Below are positions 21,192-29,763 of a DNA stretch of 64,000 bases, in pieces. This DNA comes from Trebonia sp963734665. GTDB lineage: Bacteria > Actinomycetota > Actinomycetes > Streptosporangiales > Streptosporangiaceae. Location of the stretch: the NCBI GenBank assembly GCA_963734665.1, contig CAVTIR010000005.1, positions 186,001 to 250,000 on the forward strand, in the 5' to 3' direction. The position numbers and the translations under genes are program-made. Within the stretch, counting starts at the first letter, position 1. Each line of letters begins with the position of its first letter. The notes under the pieces were generated by a model that worked only from the letters and a program-made list of their open reading frames with translations, was not told the origin of the DNA and ran no database searches.

Positions 21192-22496
21192 GTGGCCAAC
21201 TCTGTGCAGCGTCGTACCTACGTCCTCGACACCAGCGTCCTGCTCGCTGACCCGGCGGCCTTGACCCGGTTCGACGAGCACCACGTCGTCGTCCCGGTCG
21301 TGGTCATCACCGAGCTCGAAGCCAAGCGTCACCACCCTGAGCTGGGCTATTTCGCCCGTCAGGCCCTTCGTTACCTCGACGACCTCCGGATTTCCCACGG
21401 TCGCCTAGACGCCGAGATCCCGGTTGGGGACGTCGGCGGCACGGCCCGGGTGGAGCTCAACCACATCGACGCACAGGTTCTCCCGGCCGGCTTCCGGCTG
21501 GGGGACAACGACACGCGGATCCTTTCCGTGGCCCGGTCCCTCGCCAACGAGGGGCACGACGTGGTCCTCGTCAGCAAGGACCTGCCACTGCGGATCAAGG
21601 CGTCGTCGATTGGGCTTGAGGCACAGGAGTACCGTGCCGAGCTCCCTGTCGATTCTGGCTGGACCGGGATGGCCGAGCTTGACGTGACGAAGGCGGACGT
21701 AGAGGAGCTGTACGAACGAGGCACGCTCGACTGCGAGGCGGCCCGCGACCTGCCCTGCCACACCGGGCTCGTGCTGCATACCGGTAGCGGCAGCGCCTTG
21801 GCCCGCGTCCTGCCTGACAAGCAGATCCAGCTCGTGCGGGGCGACCGCGAGGTCTTCGGCCTGCACGGCCGGTCCGCTGAGCAGCGGATCGCCCTCGACC
21901 TGCTGCTCGACCCTGACATTGGCATCGTCAGCATGGGCGGCCGCGCGGGCACCGGCAAGTCGGCGCTCGCGCTGTGCGCCGGCCTTGAGGCGGTCATGGA
22001 GCGCCGTCAGCACCGCAAGGTCATCGTCTTCCGCCCGCTGTACCCGGTGGGCGGCCAGGACCTCGGCTACCTGCCGGGTTCCGAGTCCGAGAAGATGGGC
22101 CCGTGGGCGCAGGCCGTTTACGACACGCTCTCGGCGGTGACCACGCAGGAAGTGATCGACGAGCTCGTCGCCCGCGACATGTTCGAGGTGCTGCCGCTGA
22201 CCCACATCCGGGGCCGGAGCCTGCACGATGCCTTCGTGATCGTTGACGAGGCGCAGTCGCTGGAGCGCGGCGTGCTGCTCACCGTGCTGTCCCGGATCGG
22301 CACCGGCTCGCGGGTGGTGCTCACCCACGACATCGCGCAGCGCGACAACCTGCGCGTCGGCCGCCACGACGGCGTGGTCGCGGTGATCGAGAAGCTCAAG
22401 GGCCATCCGCTGTTCGCTCACGTGACCCTAACCCGCAGCGAGCGATCCGCGATCGCCGCCCTAGTAACCGATCTCCTAGAAGACACCCAGCTGTAG
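21192..22496 (+). CDS. phoH2: PIN-PhoH fusion protein (PhoH2)
   Basis: Protein of 434 residues: an N-terminal PIN nuclease domain (YVLDTSVLLADP, VVVITELEAKR, LGDNDTRILSVA, acidic residues conserved) joined to a C-terminal PhoH ATPase with Walker A GRAGTGKSALA near 250 and Walker B AFVIVDEAQS near 350. PhoH2 proteins are reported to be sequence-influenced RNA helicase/nucleases in mycobacteria; the in vivo target here is unknown. GTG 21192 follows GGGGAG. The long GC-rich hairpin-filled leader before it is notable. Confidence 0.9.
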   Translation: MANSVQRRTYVLDTSVLLADPAALTRFDEHHVVVPVVVITELEAKRHHPELGYFARQALRYLDDLRISHGRLDAEIPVGDVGGTARVELNHIDAQVLPAGFRLGDNDTRILSVARSLANEGHDVVLVSKDLPLRIKASSIGLEAQEYRAELPVDSGWTGMAELDVTKADVEELYERGTLDCEAARDLPCHTGLVLHTGSGSALARVLPDKQIQLVRGDREVFGLHGRSAEQRIALDLLLDPDIGIVSMGGRAGTGKSALALCAGLEAVMERRQHRKVIVFRPLYPVGGQDLGYLPGSESEKMGPWAQAVYDTLSAVTTQEVIDELVARDMFEVLPLTHIRGRSLHDAFVIVDEAQSLERGVLLTVLSRIGTGSRVVLTHDIAQRDNLRVGRHDGVVAVIEKLKGHPLFAHVTLTRSERSAIAALVTDLLEDTQL

Positions 22497-22535
22497 GCCA
22501 GCGAGCGCCGGCCACCGGGCCCTAAACTTCTTCGC

Positions 22536-23648
22536 GTGACCGGCGTCATGCACAACGATTCACATCAAGATCGTTATCCCGAACGGATGCGGCTGACTCC
22601 CCAGGCGGACCTTTACTCCCCGGGGGAGTCAGCCACGCTGCCCGCCGTCTCCGTGGTCATGCCGGTACTCAACGAGGAGAGGCACCTGGCCGAGTCGGTC
22701 GCCGCCGTCCTCGGCCAGGAGTACCCGGGCGGGTTCGAGCTGGTCCTGGCCATCGGCCCCTCCAGGGACCGCACCGAAGCCATCGCCCGCGACCTCGCCG
22801 CCGCCGACAACCGGATCACCGTGGTCCGGAACCCGTCCGGCCAGATCGCCACGGCGATGAACGCGGCCGTGAAGACGGCAAGGCACGACATCATCACCCG
22901 CATCGACGCGCACTCGATGCTGCCAGACGGTTACCTGCAGACCGCCGTACGCGCGCTCATGGAGACCGGCGCCGCCGACGTTGGCGGCTGGATGGCCGCC
23001 GAGGGCATCAACCCATTCCAGCAGGCGGTGGCCTGGGCCATGACCTCGCCCTTCGGCATGGGCGCGGCAGCCAACCACACCGGCGGCGACGCCGGCCCCG
23101 CCGACACTGTCTACCTCGGCGTCTACCGCCGCGAGGCGATCGAGAAGGTCGGCGGCTACGACGAGGGCATGCTCATCGCGGAGGACTGGGAACTCAACTA
23201 CCGGATCCGCGCCGCTGGCGGCCTGATCTGGTTCACCCCGGACCTCAAGGTCACCTACCGCCCGAGGGCCACCCTGGGCACTCTGGCGAAGCAGCAGTTC
23301 CGCTACGGCCGCTGGCGCCGGGTCGTCGCCCGCCGCTACCCGGAGACGGTCAACCCCCGCTACCTGGCGCCTCCGGTCGCGACCGCGCTCAACACCGCCG
23401 GGCTGGTCGTCGGCGCGGCCGGGCTCATCGGAACGCTGGCTGGCGCATCGGGCCCGGTCCCGTACCTGAATCTCGGCTTCATCATCCCAGCCTTCTACCT
23501 GGCCGGCGTCACGGCGGTAGCAGCAAGATTCGCCGCCACCCAGCCCCTGGGTGTGCGCGCCCGCATCCCCTTGGTACTCGCGGCGATGCACACCTGCTGG
23601 GGCGCCGGCTACCTCACCAGCCCGGCTCGTTTGGCTGGGCGAAGGTGA
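22536..23648 (+). CDS. Family 2 glycosyltransferase, membrane-anchored
   Basis: Protein of 370 residues. GT2 catalytic domain: SVVMPVLNEERHLAESV near residue 39, the metal-binding acidic motif RIDAHSMLP near 122, and AEDWELNYRIRAAGG near 215; two or three C-terminal membrane helices follow. It resembles succinoglycan-type (ExoA-like) glycosyltransferases acting on lipid-linked sugars at the inner face of the membrane. GTG 22536 lies 7 nt after a TAAACT -10 box (22523-22528), so it is probably leaderless. The neighbours (aminotransferase, cytidylyltransferase, GT-C proteins) suggest cell-surface glycan synthesis. Confidence 0.85.
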   Translation: MTGVMHNDSHQDRYPERMRLTPQADLYSPGESATLPAVSVVMPVLNEERHLAESVAAVLGQEYPGGFELVLAIGPSRDRTEAIARDLAAADNRITVVRNPSGQIATAMNAAVKTARHDIITRIDAHSMLPDGYLQTAVRALMETGAADVGGWMAAEGINPFQQAVAWAMTSPFGMGAAANHTGGDAGPADTVYLGVYRREAIEKVGGYDEGMLIAEDWELNYRIRAAGGLIWFTPDLKVTYRPRATLGTLAKQQFRYGRWRRVVARRYPETVNPRYLAPPVATALNTAGLVVGAAGLIGTLAGASGPVPYLNLGFIIPAFYLAGVTAVAARFAATQPLGVRARIPLVLAAMHTCWGAGYLTSPARLAGRR

Positions 23649-23710
23649 AGGCCTGGGGTTGAGGTGGAGGGTCTGTGCGGGATTAGGCCTGGCGACCCTA
23701 CAATTCGGGC

Positions 23711-25084
23711 ATGGGCTTCGATCTTGGCGGTGAACTCGCGGCCGTGCGCGGTCAGGGATACGACCTGCACAGCAAGTACTTGAACCCGCAGATGCCTCGC
23801 ACGCTGCACACTATTGGGTTCGACAAGGACTACGTGCGCGGCGAAGGGGCCTACCTCTACGACGCGGACGGGAACGCCTACGCGGACTTCCTGGCGGGGT
23901 TCGGGGTGTTCGCCGCCGGGCGGTCGCATCCGGTCATCAAGAAGGCGCTGCAGGACGCGCTCGACATGGACTTCGCTGCGTGGACGCAGTTTGACTGCCA
24001 GCCCATCATGGGTCTCCTCGGGCAGAGGCTGCTGGCCAAGGCTCCTGGCCTTGAGCGCGTGTTCTTCTGCAACAGCGGCACCGAGGCCGTCGAGTCCGCG
24101 CTCAAGTTCGCCCGCCACGCGACTGGCAAGAGCCGCATCGTCTACGCCCACCACGGCTTCCACGGCCTGACCGCAGGGTCGCTCTCGGTCAACGGCGCCG
24201 AGGAGTTCAAGGCCGGCTTCGGCCCGCTGCTGCCCGGCACGCAGATCCCCCTGGGGGACATCGCGGCACTCGAGGCGGAGCTTAGCAAGGGCGATGTCGC
24301 CGCCCTGATCGTCGAGCCGGTCCAGGGCCACGGCGTCATGATGACACCGCCCGGCTTCCTGCCCGAGGCCAAGAAACTGCTCCACTCCCGCGGCGCCCTG
24401 CTGATCAGCGACGAGGTCCAGGTCGGCCTTGGCCGCACGGGCCGGTTCTTCTCCTACCAGTACGACGACGTCGTGCCCGACATCGTCACGGTGGCGAAGG
24501 CCCTGTCCGGCGGCTACGTCCCCGTCGGCGCGATGCTGACAACGGACAAGATCTTCAGCTCGGTCTACTCCTCCATGGACAAGGTCATGGTCCACTCGAC
24601 CACGTTCAAGGGCGGCCCCCTGGCGATGGCGGCGGGCCTGGCCTCCCTGGCGGTCATCGACGAGGAGGGCCTGGTCGAGAACGCAGAGCGCCGGGGCGCG
24701 GAGCTCATGCGCGGCCTGGAGGGCCTCAAGGCGAAGTATGACCTGATCGCCGACGTTCGCGGCAAGGGGCTGATCATCGGCATCGAGTTCGGCAAGCCGT
24801 CTGGCCTCAAGGCCAAGGCAGGCTGGGCGATGCTGCAAAAGGCCCGCGTCGGTCTCTTTGCCCAGATGGTGGTCGTCGCGCTCTTCCAGCGCCACCGGAT
24901 CCTGACCCAGGTCTCCGGCGACCACTTGGAGGTCATCAAGCTAATCCCACCCCTGATGATCGGCGACGCGGAGGTCAAGCTCTTCCTGGACGGCCTCGCC
25001 GACGTCCTGGACGACGCCTCCAAGGGCAGCGGCCTCATGTGGGACTTCGGGCGCACGCTCATCAAGCAGGCCGTGCGGGCGTAG
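23711..25084 (+). CDS. Class III aminotransferase (PLP-dependent)
   Basis: Fold-type I aminotransferase of 457 residues. Seen: FFCNSGTEAVESALKFAR (PLP phosphate-binding region), HHGFHGLTAGSLSV, LLISDEVQVGLGRTGRFF with the PLP-contacting Asp, and the catalytic Lys in TVAKALSGGYVPVGA. The substrate is not predictable; members act on omega-amino acids or amino-sugar and diamine substrates. The ATG lies 6 nt after a consensus TACAAT -10 box (23699-23704), a clear leaderless promoter. It converges with the cytidylyltransferase gene 11 bp away. Confidence 0.88.
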   Translation: MGFDLGGELAAVRGQGYDLHSKYLNPQMPRTLHTIGFDKDYVRGEGAYLYDADGNAYADFLAGFGVFAAGRSHPVIKKALQDALDMDFAAWTQFDCQPIMGLLGQRLLAKAPGLERVFFCNSGTEAVESALKFARHATGKSRIVYAHHGFHGLTAGSLSVNGAEEFKAGFGPLLPGTQIPLGDIAALEAELSKGDVAALIVEPVQGHGVMMTPPGFLPEAKKLLHSRGALLISDEVQVGLGRTGRFFSYQYDDVVPDIVTVAKALSGGYVPVGAMLTTDKIFSSVYSSMDKVMVHSTTFKGGPLAMAAGLASLAVIDEEGLVENAERRGAELMRGLEGLKAKYDLIADVRGKGLIIGIEFGKPSGLKAKAGWAMLQKARVGLFAQMVVVALFQRHRILTQVSGDHLEVIKLIPPLMIGDAEVKLFLDGLADVLDDASKGSGLMWDFGRTLIKQAVRA

Positions 25085-25095
25085 GTTTCCGGAGT

Positions 25096-25800
25096 CTAGG
25101 GGTGCGTTGCCTTTAGGAGGGCTTCCGCTATCGCTAGGTCGGTGGGGTAGGTGACCTTGAGGTTGCTTTCGCTGCCTGGGGTTACGTGGACCGGGGTGTC
25201 TGGGAGGTAGCGGAGGACTACTCCGCAGTCGTCGGTTGGGGTGAACGCCGGGTCGGCTGCGGCTAGGGCGTGAGCCTTCATGATTGTGGCTAGGCGGAAG
25301 CACTGAGGGGTCTGTGCGCGGTACTGGGTCTCGCGCGGGGGGACGTGGGCTATGACGCCGTTCTCGACCACCAGGATGGTGTCCGAGGTTGGGACCGCCG
25401 TGCCTATCGCGTCGTGGTCGTTCAGCGCTTTCACGCAGTCGGCGATGATCTGCTGGGTTACCAAGGGGCGCGCGGCGTCATGGATGAGGACGCCGGTTTC
25501 CGCCGGGTCGTGCCGAATTCCGATGTAGGCGAGGGCGTTTCTTACCGAGTCTGAGCGGGTTGCGCCGCCCCCGATGATCGCGCTGACCTGATCGCCAACC
25601 AGGCGTTTCGCCTCTTCGTGATAGGCGGGGGGCATGACGAGCAGGATCTCGTCGATTCCGGGAGCACTGGCGAATGCTGAGACGCAGTGCTCGACGAGGG
25701 TTTTGCCGTTAAGGGTTAGCAACTGCTTGGGCAGAGCAGCCCCGAACCGGGTGCCTGTGCCGCCGCCGAGCACCACTGCCACCATGCGCTTCACCGTCAC
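25096..25800 (-). CDS. IspD/TarI-family cytidylyltransferase
   Basis: Protein of 234 residues that would transfer CMP from CTP to a polyol phosphate. Seen: VVLGGGTGTRFGAALPKQLL (nucleotide-binding loop), GGATRSDSVRNAL, VLIHDAARPLV, and the C-terminal GSESNLKVTYPTDL. Both MEP cytidylyltransferase (IspD) and ribitol-phosphate cytidylyltransferase (TarI) share these. The TDDCGVVL segment and the glycan neighbours make a TarI-like role conceivable, while IspD cannot be excluded. GTG 25800 lies 8 nt after a TAAAGT -10 box on the minus strand, suggesting leaderless expression. It is divergent from the DUF5941-like gene. Confidence 0.75.
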   Translation of the reverse strand: MTVKRMVAVVLGGGTGTRFGAALPKQLLTLNGKTLVEHCVSAFASAPGIDEILLVMPPAYHEEAKRLVGDQVSAIIGGGATRSDSVRNALAYIGIRHDPAETGVLIHDAARPLVTQQIIADCVKALNDHDAIGTAVPTSDTILVVENGVIAHVPPRETQYRAQTPQCFRLATIMKAHALAAADPAFTPTDDCGVVLRYLPDTPVHVTPGSESNLKVTYPTDLAIAEALLKATHP

Positions 25801-25906
25801 ACCTGGGGACTTTACCCGGTGTTAGAGGCGTGGTTCCTCGAACGGATCAGGGGTAGCGGACTACGCTGAGGTCACGGCTCCGTATCAATAGGAATGCGAG
25901 GCGGGG

Positions 25907-27091
25907 ATGAGCCATCTGAGCGCGCGCCCGTCCGCGCTCTCACGGCTCACACCGCTGACGCTGGCCCAAATCTCTGTGGCTTTCGCGGCGATCGCGGCGC
26001 TTTGGCTTACCGCGGCATCGGTCCATGCCGAGTTGATCGCGCTCGTCGCGGCGCTCGCCGTCGTCGTCTCCGGCCACGCCGGCCGGGTGCTCGCCGGACA
26101 GCGGTCCGCGACCGCCGTCGAGTGGGGCCTCGTCGGCTGCGGCATGCTGGCCGAGTTCGTGGTTTACGCCGGGATCGCCGCCGCGGTCGGCTTCCACACC
26201 ACGGGCCAGCTGGGGCTGGCGGGGAACGCACTGCACGGGACCTTCGTCGCCGGGCTCGGCGGCACGGGCACCGCCGGGGTGTGGCGGCTGGCGATCATGG
26301 CGGTCATCCTCACCGCGGTGACGGCGATGGTGGACGTGTGCGTGCACGGCCCCGCGCTGCCAGGAGCCCGGCTGCGCCTATTCGGGCCGCCGGGGGACAT
26401 CCGGCTGCCGCTGGCCTGCGCCGCCGTCCTGGCGTTCGGCGCCCGCGCGGCCTTCCTCGTCATATTCGTCCTCGGCGTGGCCGCGCTCGGCGCGACGATC
26501 ATCGATGGCACACATCAGGTCCGCGACAGGGGCGAGCTCCGCGGCTACCGCGGTGACGGCCGGATCGCGGTCTGGATCGGGAAGTGGGTCGACGGCAAGG
26601 TGCCGCCCCTGCCGCCCCTGGTCGTCGGCCTGCTCGTCACCGGCGTGCTGGCCGCGCTCGGCCTGCGGAACCTGCCGGGCATCCTGCTCCTCACCCCGGT
26701 CGAGGCGATGCTGCTCGCCGCGTTCGCCTCCTGGCACCCGCACGACGGGCGCAGCGACTGGCTCGTGCCGCCGCTGCTCCAGGCCGCCGAGTACGTGTTC
26801 CTCGCCGAGATCGGGTACGCCGGCCGTGTCTGGCCGCCGCTGACCTTCGCGGTGCTCGCCGCCGTCGGGCTCCGCCACCTTGACCTGGCCTACCGGGTGC
26901 GCGGCAGCCTGGCGAACGGCATTGACCGGCGCGGCCTCGGCTGGGAAGGGCGCATGATCATCGCCGGCATCGCCGCGGTCATCGGCATCACGCCGCTCGT
27001 CTACTCCGCGCTGGCGCTCTACCTGTGGTGGCGGGTCGCCAGGGACTGGGCGATCGGCTGGTCAGCTCGACATGCCGCCGTCGACCGCTAG
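25907..27091 (+). CDS. DUF5941-like multi-pass membrane protein
   Basis: Protein of 394 residues with about eight to nine membrane segments and a soluble patch HQVRDRGELRGYRGDGRIAVWIGKWVDGK in the middle. The C-terminal NGIDRRGLGWEGRMIIAG resembles the domain DUF5941, which in streptomycetes is found with nucleotidyltransferase and CDP-alcohol phosphatidyltransferase domains. A complete CDP-alcohol phosphatidyltransferase signature is not visible, so the activity is unknown. Its position next to a cytidylyltransferase fits a CDP-polyol pathway (inference). Its last 30 bp overlap the convergent SDR gene. Confidence 0.6.
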   Translation: MSHLSARPSALSRLTPLTLAQISVAFAAIAALWLTAASVHAELIALVAALAVVVSGHAGRVLAGQRSATAVEWGLVGCGMLAEFVVYAGIAAAVGFHTTGQLGLAGNALHGTFVAGLGGTGTAGVWRLAIMAVILTAVTAMVDVCVHGPALPGARLRLFGPPGDIRLPLACAAVLAFGARAAFLVIFVLGVAALGATIIDGTHQVRDRGELRGYRGDGRIAVWIGKWVDGKVPPLPPLVVGLLVTGVLAALGLRNLPGILLLTPVEAMLLAAFASWHPHDGRSDWLVPPLLQAAEYVFLAEIGYAGRVWPPLTFAVLAAVGLRHLDLAYRVRGSLANGIDRRGLGWEGRMIIAGIAAVIGITPLVYSALALYLWWRVARDWAIGWSARHAAVDR

Positions 27092-27817
27092 CGTCGCGCC
27101 CGTCATGAACGAGCTGTCGTCGCTGGCGAGGAAGAGCATGGTCCGCGCGATCTCCTCCGGGGCGGCGTGCCGGCGAAGCGGGATCATGCCGTCGAAGATC
27201 GTCGCCGCAGTGGCCCGGTCGGTGCCGGTGGCGGCCTCCTCGACGATGTGCTGGAACTCATTGTCCACCGGGCCCGGGTGAATGGTGTTGACCCGGATGC
27301 CCTGCGGCGCGAGCTCCGCGGCGATCGTCCGCATCAGGCCGACCTGGGCGTGCTTGGCCGTGGCATAGCCCGCGATATGCGGGGCAGCCGTAAGACCCAC
27401 GACGCTGGAAGTGAAGATGATGGACGCCCCGCGCGACAGGTGCGGAACGGCGTGCTTGGCCAGCAGGAAGGCGCCCCGGACATGCACCGCGAGGGTCTGG
27501 TCGAAGGAGTCCTCCGGGTACTGCGCGATCGGCCCGGTCGCCCCCTTGATCCCGGCGTTGGCGATCACCACGTCAAGGCGGCCAAACCGCTCGACCGCCG
27601 CGTCGACGGCCGCCTTCACCTGCGCGGAGTCAGTGACATCGGTCACCTGCCAGGCGGCCCGCTCGCCGAGTTCGGCCGCACCCGCCATGAGATCAGGTTC
27701 GGAAATGCCGGCCAGGAAAACGCTCGCGCCCTCGGCGACGAACGCCCTGGCAGTCGCCATCCCGATCGAACCCTCGCCGCCGGTGATGATCGCGGTCTTG
27801 CCCATAAGTCGGCACAT
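27062..27817 (-). CDS. Short-chain dehydrogenase/reductase
   Basis: Classical SDR of 251 residues, NAD(P)-dependent. Seen: the cofactor loop TAIITGGEGSIGMATARAF near residue 8, VIANAGIKG (NAG motif), catalytic Ser in IIFTSSVVGL, and Tyr-x3-Lys as GYATAKHAQVG, ending with the usual DGGMSS. The substrate is unknown. ATG 27817 lies 7 nt after TAACAT (minus strand), a likely leaderless start. The stop codon lies inside the 3' end of the convergent DUF5941-like gene (30-bp overlap). Confidence 0.88.
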   Translation of the reverse strand: MCRLMGKTAIITGGEGSIGMATARAFVAEGASVFLAGISEPDLMAGAAELGERAAWQVTDVTDSAQVKAAVDAAVERFGRLDVVIANAGIKGATGPIAQYPEDSFDQTLAVHVRGAFLLAKHAVPHLSRGASIIFTSSVVGLTAAPHIAGYATAKHAQVGLMRTIAAELAPQGIRVNTIHPGPVDNEFQHIVEEAATGTDRATAATIFDGMIPLRRHAAPEEIARTMLFLASDDSSFMTGATLAVDGGMSS

Positions 27818-27880
27818 GTCGCGGATGTTACAGCGGGGAGTACCCCGGTGGGCAGATACCAGCCGGTACTATCGCGGTAT

Positions 27881-29155
27881 ATGGGTGGCGTACGGCCTGG
27901 CGCCGGTTTCGAGTCACCGGCTGCCATGGGACGCCGCTGGCTGGCCGGCATCTTTGCCATTTCCGCGGTCTGGGCGATCCTGGTCGCGGTCATCAGCACC
28001 GACCACGTGCACCAGCTCTGGGGCGAGATGGCGGCGGTCGGCTACGGGGTGGCGCTCGCCGCCGTGCTCGTGCTCAGGAACGCGCGGACGGCGGACATCG
28101 CGCTCGGGCTGTCGTTCATCGGCGCCCTGCTCGTGCCGCTCGGCTGGCTGGCGGCGCACAGCGACGCCGCCGCGGGCACGGGGCTTCTGCAGCCAGAGGT
28201 CACGGTCGTCGCCCAGTCGGGCATGTCGCTGATCCATCACGGCACGCCATACACCGATGCGGCGGTGCTCGCGGCCACCCAGAACCCCAACGCCTACAAC
28301 CCCTACCTCCCGGTGATGGCGCTGTTCGGGCTGCCGCGCGCATTCTTTGACCTCGGACTGCTCACCGATCCGCGGATCTGGTTCGGCGTTGTTTTTCTGG
28401 TGATTTTCTGGCTCGCCCTGCGCCACGCCGGCGCGCGTGATCCAGGACGCTGGACGGTCCTGGTCGCCGCGACCCCGATAATCGCCTTCGAGCTTGCCGT
28501 CGGCGGCACCGACGTGCCGATGGTCGCGTTCCTCTGCCTCGGGTTCGCCTTCCTGTGGGAACGCAAACCGGTGCTCGCCGGCCTCGCGCTAGGCATCGGC
28601 GCCTCGATGAAGGCGACCGCGTGGCCCGCGCTCCTGGTTGCCGTCGCGTTGCTCGCGGTCCGCGACGGCAAGCGGGCGGTCACCAAATTCACGCTGACCG
28701 CCCTTGGCGTAGTCGCCGTGTGCGTAGGCCCGTTCGTCGCCAGCCACCCGAAGGCCCTCGTGGAGAACACGATCATGTTCCCGCTCGGCCTGGCCAGCGT
28801 TAAGTCCGCGGCGTCGAGTCCGCTTCCTGGGCATATCATCTCGACAATCTGGCCGCATACCGGGCACATGATCGTCGTGATCCTGCTCGTGCTCGCCGGC
28901 CTCGCTGTCGCGGCCTCACTCGTCTTCAAGCCACCTCGCTCGGTGCCGCGGGCGGTCGTACTGCTCGCCGGGGCGATGACGCTGATGTTCGTGCTCGCCC
29001 CTTCGACCAGGTTCGGCTACTTCATCTACCCGGCCGGGCTGGCGATCTGGCTGCTCGCGGTATGGGTCGGCAGGAAAGCCGACGGGGAGGAGCTAGGCGA
29101 GATCGCGGTGGACTTCCTCCCAGCTCGCGTACCAGAGGGCCCACCACCCGCGTGA
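27881..29155 (+). CDS. Multi-pass membrane protein, GT-C glycosyltransferase-like
   Basis: Protein of 424 residues with about ten hydrophobic segments. The loop after the early helices (VTVVAQSGMSLIHHGTPYTDA, NPNAYNPYLPVMALFG) resembles the DUF2029/GT87 group of polyprenol-phosphate-dependent sugar transferases. GGTDVPMVAFLCLGFAFLWERKPVLAG is also typical of that fold. The donor would be a polyprenyl-phosphate sugar and the reaction outside the membrane, by family analogy only. The ATG sits next to a TATA-rich promoter. Its last 63 bp overlap the convergent HD-domain gene. Confidence 0.6.
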   Translation: MGGVRPGAGFESPAAMGRRWLAGIFAISAVWAILVAVISTDHVHQLWGEMAAVGYGVALAAVLVLRNARTADIALGLSFIGALLVPLGWLAAHSDAAAGTGLLQPEVTVVAQSGMSLIHHGTPYTDAAVLAATQNPNAYNPYLPVMALFGLPRAFFDLGLLTDPRIWFGVVFLVIFWLALRHAGARDPGRWTVLVAATPIIAFELAVGGTDVPMVAFLCLGFAFLWERKPVLAGLALGIGASMKATAWPALLVAVALLAVRDGKRAVTKFTLTALGVVAVCVGPFVASHPKALVENTIMFPLGLASVKSAASSPLPGHIISTIWPHTGHMIVVILLVLAGLAVAASLVFKPPRSVPRAVVLLAGAMTLMFVLAPSTRFGYFIYPAGLAIWLLAVWVGRKADGEELGEIAVDFLPARVPEGPPPA

Positions 29156-29683
29156 CGCCGCGAGCGGCATGATGTAGACGCGGGTCTGCCCGAAGTACTC
29201 CCGTTGCTTCGGCAGGGGCAGGTTGCGCAGCGTCTGCACGTTGGACGCCCGGTCGGCGAGCTTGACGACGATCGCGTCGTCCGGCGCGTCCGACAGGCGC
29301 GCCAGGTAGGCCTCCTTGGCCGCCTTCTTGTCGGCACCGTCCATCACTTCGGGTTTGGTTACCCAGCCGACCAGCTCCGCGACCCGGTCGCCGAAGGCCT
29401 CCCGGACGCCGGCGATGGTGCACGGGGTGTCCTCCACGACGTCATGGAGCACGGCGGCGCACAGCACCTCCGGGTCGATGACCTCGGCCCCGCGCACGAG
29501 GACCTCAAGGGCCTCGAGGAGATGCTCGGCGTAGGGAGCTCCGGTCGGGCGCTTCTGGTCACCGTGGAAGCGGAGCGCGAACGTCACGGCCTCGGCCACC
29601 TTGTCGCAGGTGTCAGCGGGCAGCAGGCGACGCAGTTCGGGTTCCGTCCGCTGCCAGGTGTGCCAGTCGGTGAAGAGTTCCAC
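29093..29683 (-). CDS. HD-domain hydrolase, Mesh1-like (p)ppGpp hydrolase
   Basis: Protein of 196 residues similar to the hydrolase half of RelA/SpoT and to small alarmone hydrolases. Seen: the metal ligands in ALRFHGDQKRPTGAPYAEHLLE (residues 37-57), the HD pair in AAVLHDVVEDT (77-86) and KLADRASNVQTL near 142. It lacks synthetase, TGS and ACT domains, so it is hydrolase only. Expected role: lowering (p)ppGpp or NADPH-type substrates as in Mesh1; this is inference. GTG 29683 start. It converges with and overlaps the preceding GT-C-like gene by 63 bp. Confidence 0.82.
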   Translation of the reverse strand: MELFTDWHTWQRTEPELRRLLPADTCDKVAEAVTFALRFHGDQKRPTGAPYAEHLLEALEVLVRGAEVIDPEVLCAAVLHDVVEDTPCTIAGVREAFGDRVAELVGWVTKPEVMDGADKKAAKEAYLARLSDAPDDAIVVKLADRASNVQTLRNLPLPKQREYFGQTRVYIMPLAASRGWWALWYASWEEVHRDLA

Positions 29684-29763
29684 ACTGCCAGTGAATCAGT
29701 TCTGTCATTAAGTGCCCAGCGGGGCGTCGGGGCGGTTACCACTTCGATAGATAGGCTAGCTGC

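Noticed and set aside
23609..24925. Minus-strand open frame of 438 codons opposite the aminotransferase
   Set aside because: Shadow frame; every class III aminotransferase motif is on the plus strand.
26505..26883. Alternative plus-strand frames inside the DUF5941-like gene
   Set aside because: Overlapping Arg-rich frames without motifs; the membrane protein frame is continuous and hydrophobic as expected.
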